NCBI GenBank assembly: GCA_902609095.1
Contig: CACLQQ010000007.1
Coordinates: 1 to 56,958 of the forward strand
Source of the DNA: an uncultured Bacteroidota bacterium
Lineage (GTDB): Bacteria > Bacteroidota > Bacteroidia > Chitinophagales > Saprospiraceae
Direction: 5' to 3'
Length of the DNA: 56,958 nt
This document shows, piece after piece, positions 56,537-56,958 of this stretch. The translations under genes were made by a program, and so were the position numbers. How positions within the stretch are numbered: the first letter of the stretch is position 1; each line of letters begins with the position of its first letter. Below the pieces are notes generated by a model. That model was not told where the DNA came from and searched no databases. It saw only the letters and a program-made list of their open reading frames with translations.

Positions 56537-56958
56537 TCAAGGTCTTGGTACATAATCTGACCACCTATCTATCGTATACTTCACTTTCGTATTTAGGATG
56601 TCCTCATCTCTACATGTTAACAAATTTTCTGTAAGGATCGAGAAATCCGCAAGTTTCCCTTCCTCAATGGTTCCTTTAATGTCCTCTTCGAATGCGGCAT
56701 AAGCATTCTTGATTGTGTAGGAATCCAGGGCTTCCTTTCTTGTCATTTTATTCTCCGTAAAAAACTCCATCCCATTATCTATGCGCTTACGAGTAACTGA
56801 AGCATAAAATGATTCTATAGGGTCTACGTCTTCTACAGGGGCATCTGTGCCATTAGTAACTACGGCACCACTACCTATTAATGCTCTCCAATTATAAGCT
56901 CCTTCCTTAGTTCGCTGTGAGCCAAGTCGCTTCTCTACATATGGAGCATCGGAAGTAC
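56537..56958 (-). CDS. YtcJ-like amidohydrolase, C-terminal part (5' end outside window)
   Basis: The frame is open to the end of the window, giving about 140 residues. TSDAPYVEKRLGSQRTKEGAY, GAVVTNGTDAPVEDVDPIESFYASVTRK (the metal-binding Asp of the amidohydrolase barrel lies in GTDAPVE), EALDSYTIKNAYAAFEE and GTIEEGKLADFSIL are the signatures of the amidohydrolase-3 (YtcJ) family. These hydrolyse amide bonds of unknown small substrates. The gene is convergent with the S1 protease, and the two stop codons are adjacent. Confidence 0.88.
   Translation of the reverse strand, partial: TSDAPYVEKRLGSQRTKEGAYNWRALIGSGAVVTNGTDAPVEDVDPIESFYASVTRKRIDNGMEFFTENKMTRKEALDSYTIKNAYAAFEEDIKGTIEEGKLADFSILTENLLTCRDEDILNTKVKYTIDRWSDYVPRP

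Overview
The window is chromosome of a low-GC Bacteroidota bacterium, most likely a member of the Saprospiria. The evidence is a type IX secretion (T9SS) C-terminal sorting domain (36774-39122), dockerin-like and choice-of-anchor-B secreted proteins, DUF5916, DUF4252 and DUF1573 proteins, FIST-linked kinases, and Bacteroidota-type -7 promoter elements (TAnnTTTG) in front of several genes. There is no CRISPR array, prophage, IS element, rRNA or tRNA that I can see.

Layout. 1-2954: end of an outer-membrane barrel protein, an exbB-exbD-exbD operon, a DUF2452 protein and a small lipoprotein. 2955-7406: a graveyard holding a dead SAM methyltransferase beside an AbrB-like gene, fused scraps of a beta-helix protein and a GNAT acetyltransferase, and a dead hybrid histidine kinase. 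7670-12960: a VWA/MoxR-type ATPase pair, a peptidase scrap and oligopeptidase B. 13001-21275: a dead MOSC gene, a small membrane protein, an ABC-F ATPase, infC, clpC, a STAS gene and a broken rnz. 21272-27134: a TerB-like protein, an HsdR_N-like nuclease domain, a large protein that looks like a helicase-derived pseudoenzyme, a MORN-type lipoprotein, PolX and a DUF1573 lipoprotein. 27274-36274: a sortilin-like propeller protein, a tiny membrane ORF, a dead FIST gene, a dead M12B protease behind DUF4252, a DUF819 permease and a dead GAF kinase. 36271-43501: a lipoprotein, a T9SS-exported protein, arsC, a dead FIST-kinase pair and a dead alpha/beta hydrolase. 43520-47134: the housekeeping block ndk / nrnA-like / FKBP / prfB, the last with the classic programmed +1 frameshift. 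47140-56958: a dead GNAT, DUF5916, an EamA transporter, a stop-riddled ORF, a two-subunit molybdenum hydroxylase, a dockerin-bearing S1 protease and the end of a YtcJ-like amidohydrolase.

The main theme is gene decay. About 38 genes look intact, yet at least 15 others are recognisable but broken, by nonsense codons, frameshifts or deletions. Several broken genes have also lost catalytic residues: the HisKA His and the receiver Asp in one kinase, and the nucleophile Ser in a hydrolase. Housekeeping genes (infC, clpC, prfB, ndk, nrnA-like) are intact. Every histidine kinase and FIST sensor in the window is dead, and so is RNase Z. I infer a lineage under relaxed selection, for example after a change of lifestyle or host association. 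I did not find a convincing new multi-gene system. The oddest single items are the helicase-derived protein overlapping the HsdR_N gene, the RNase Z wreck, and a 600-bp frame kept in register despite eight stops.
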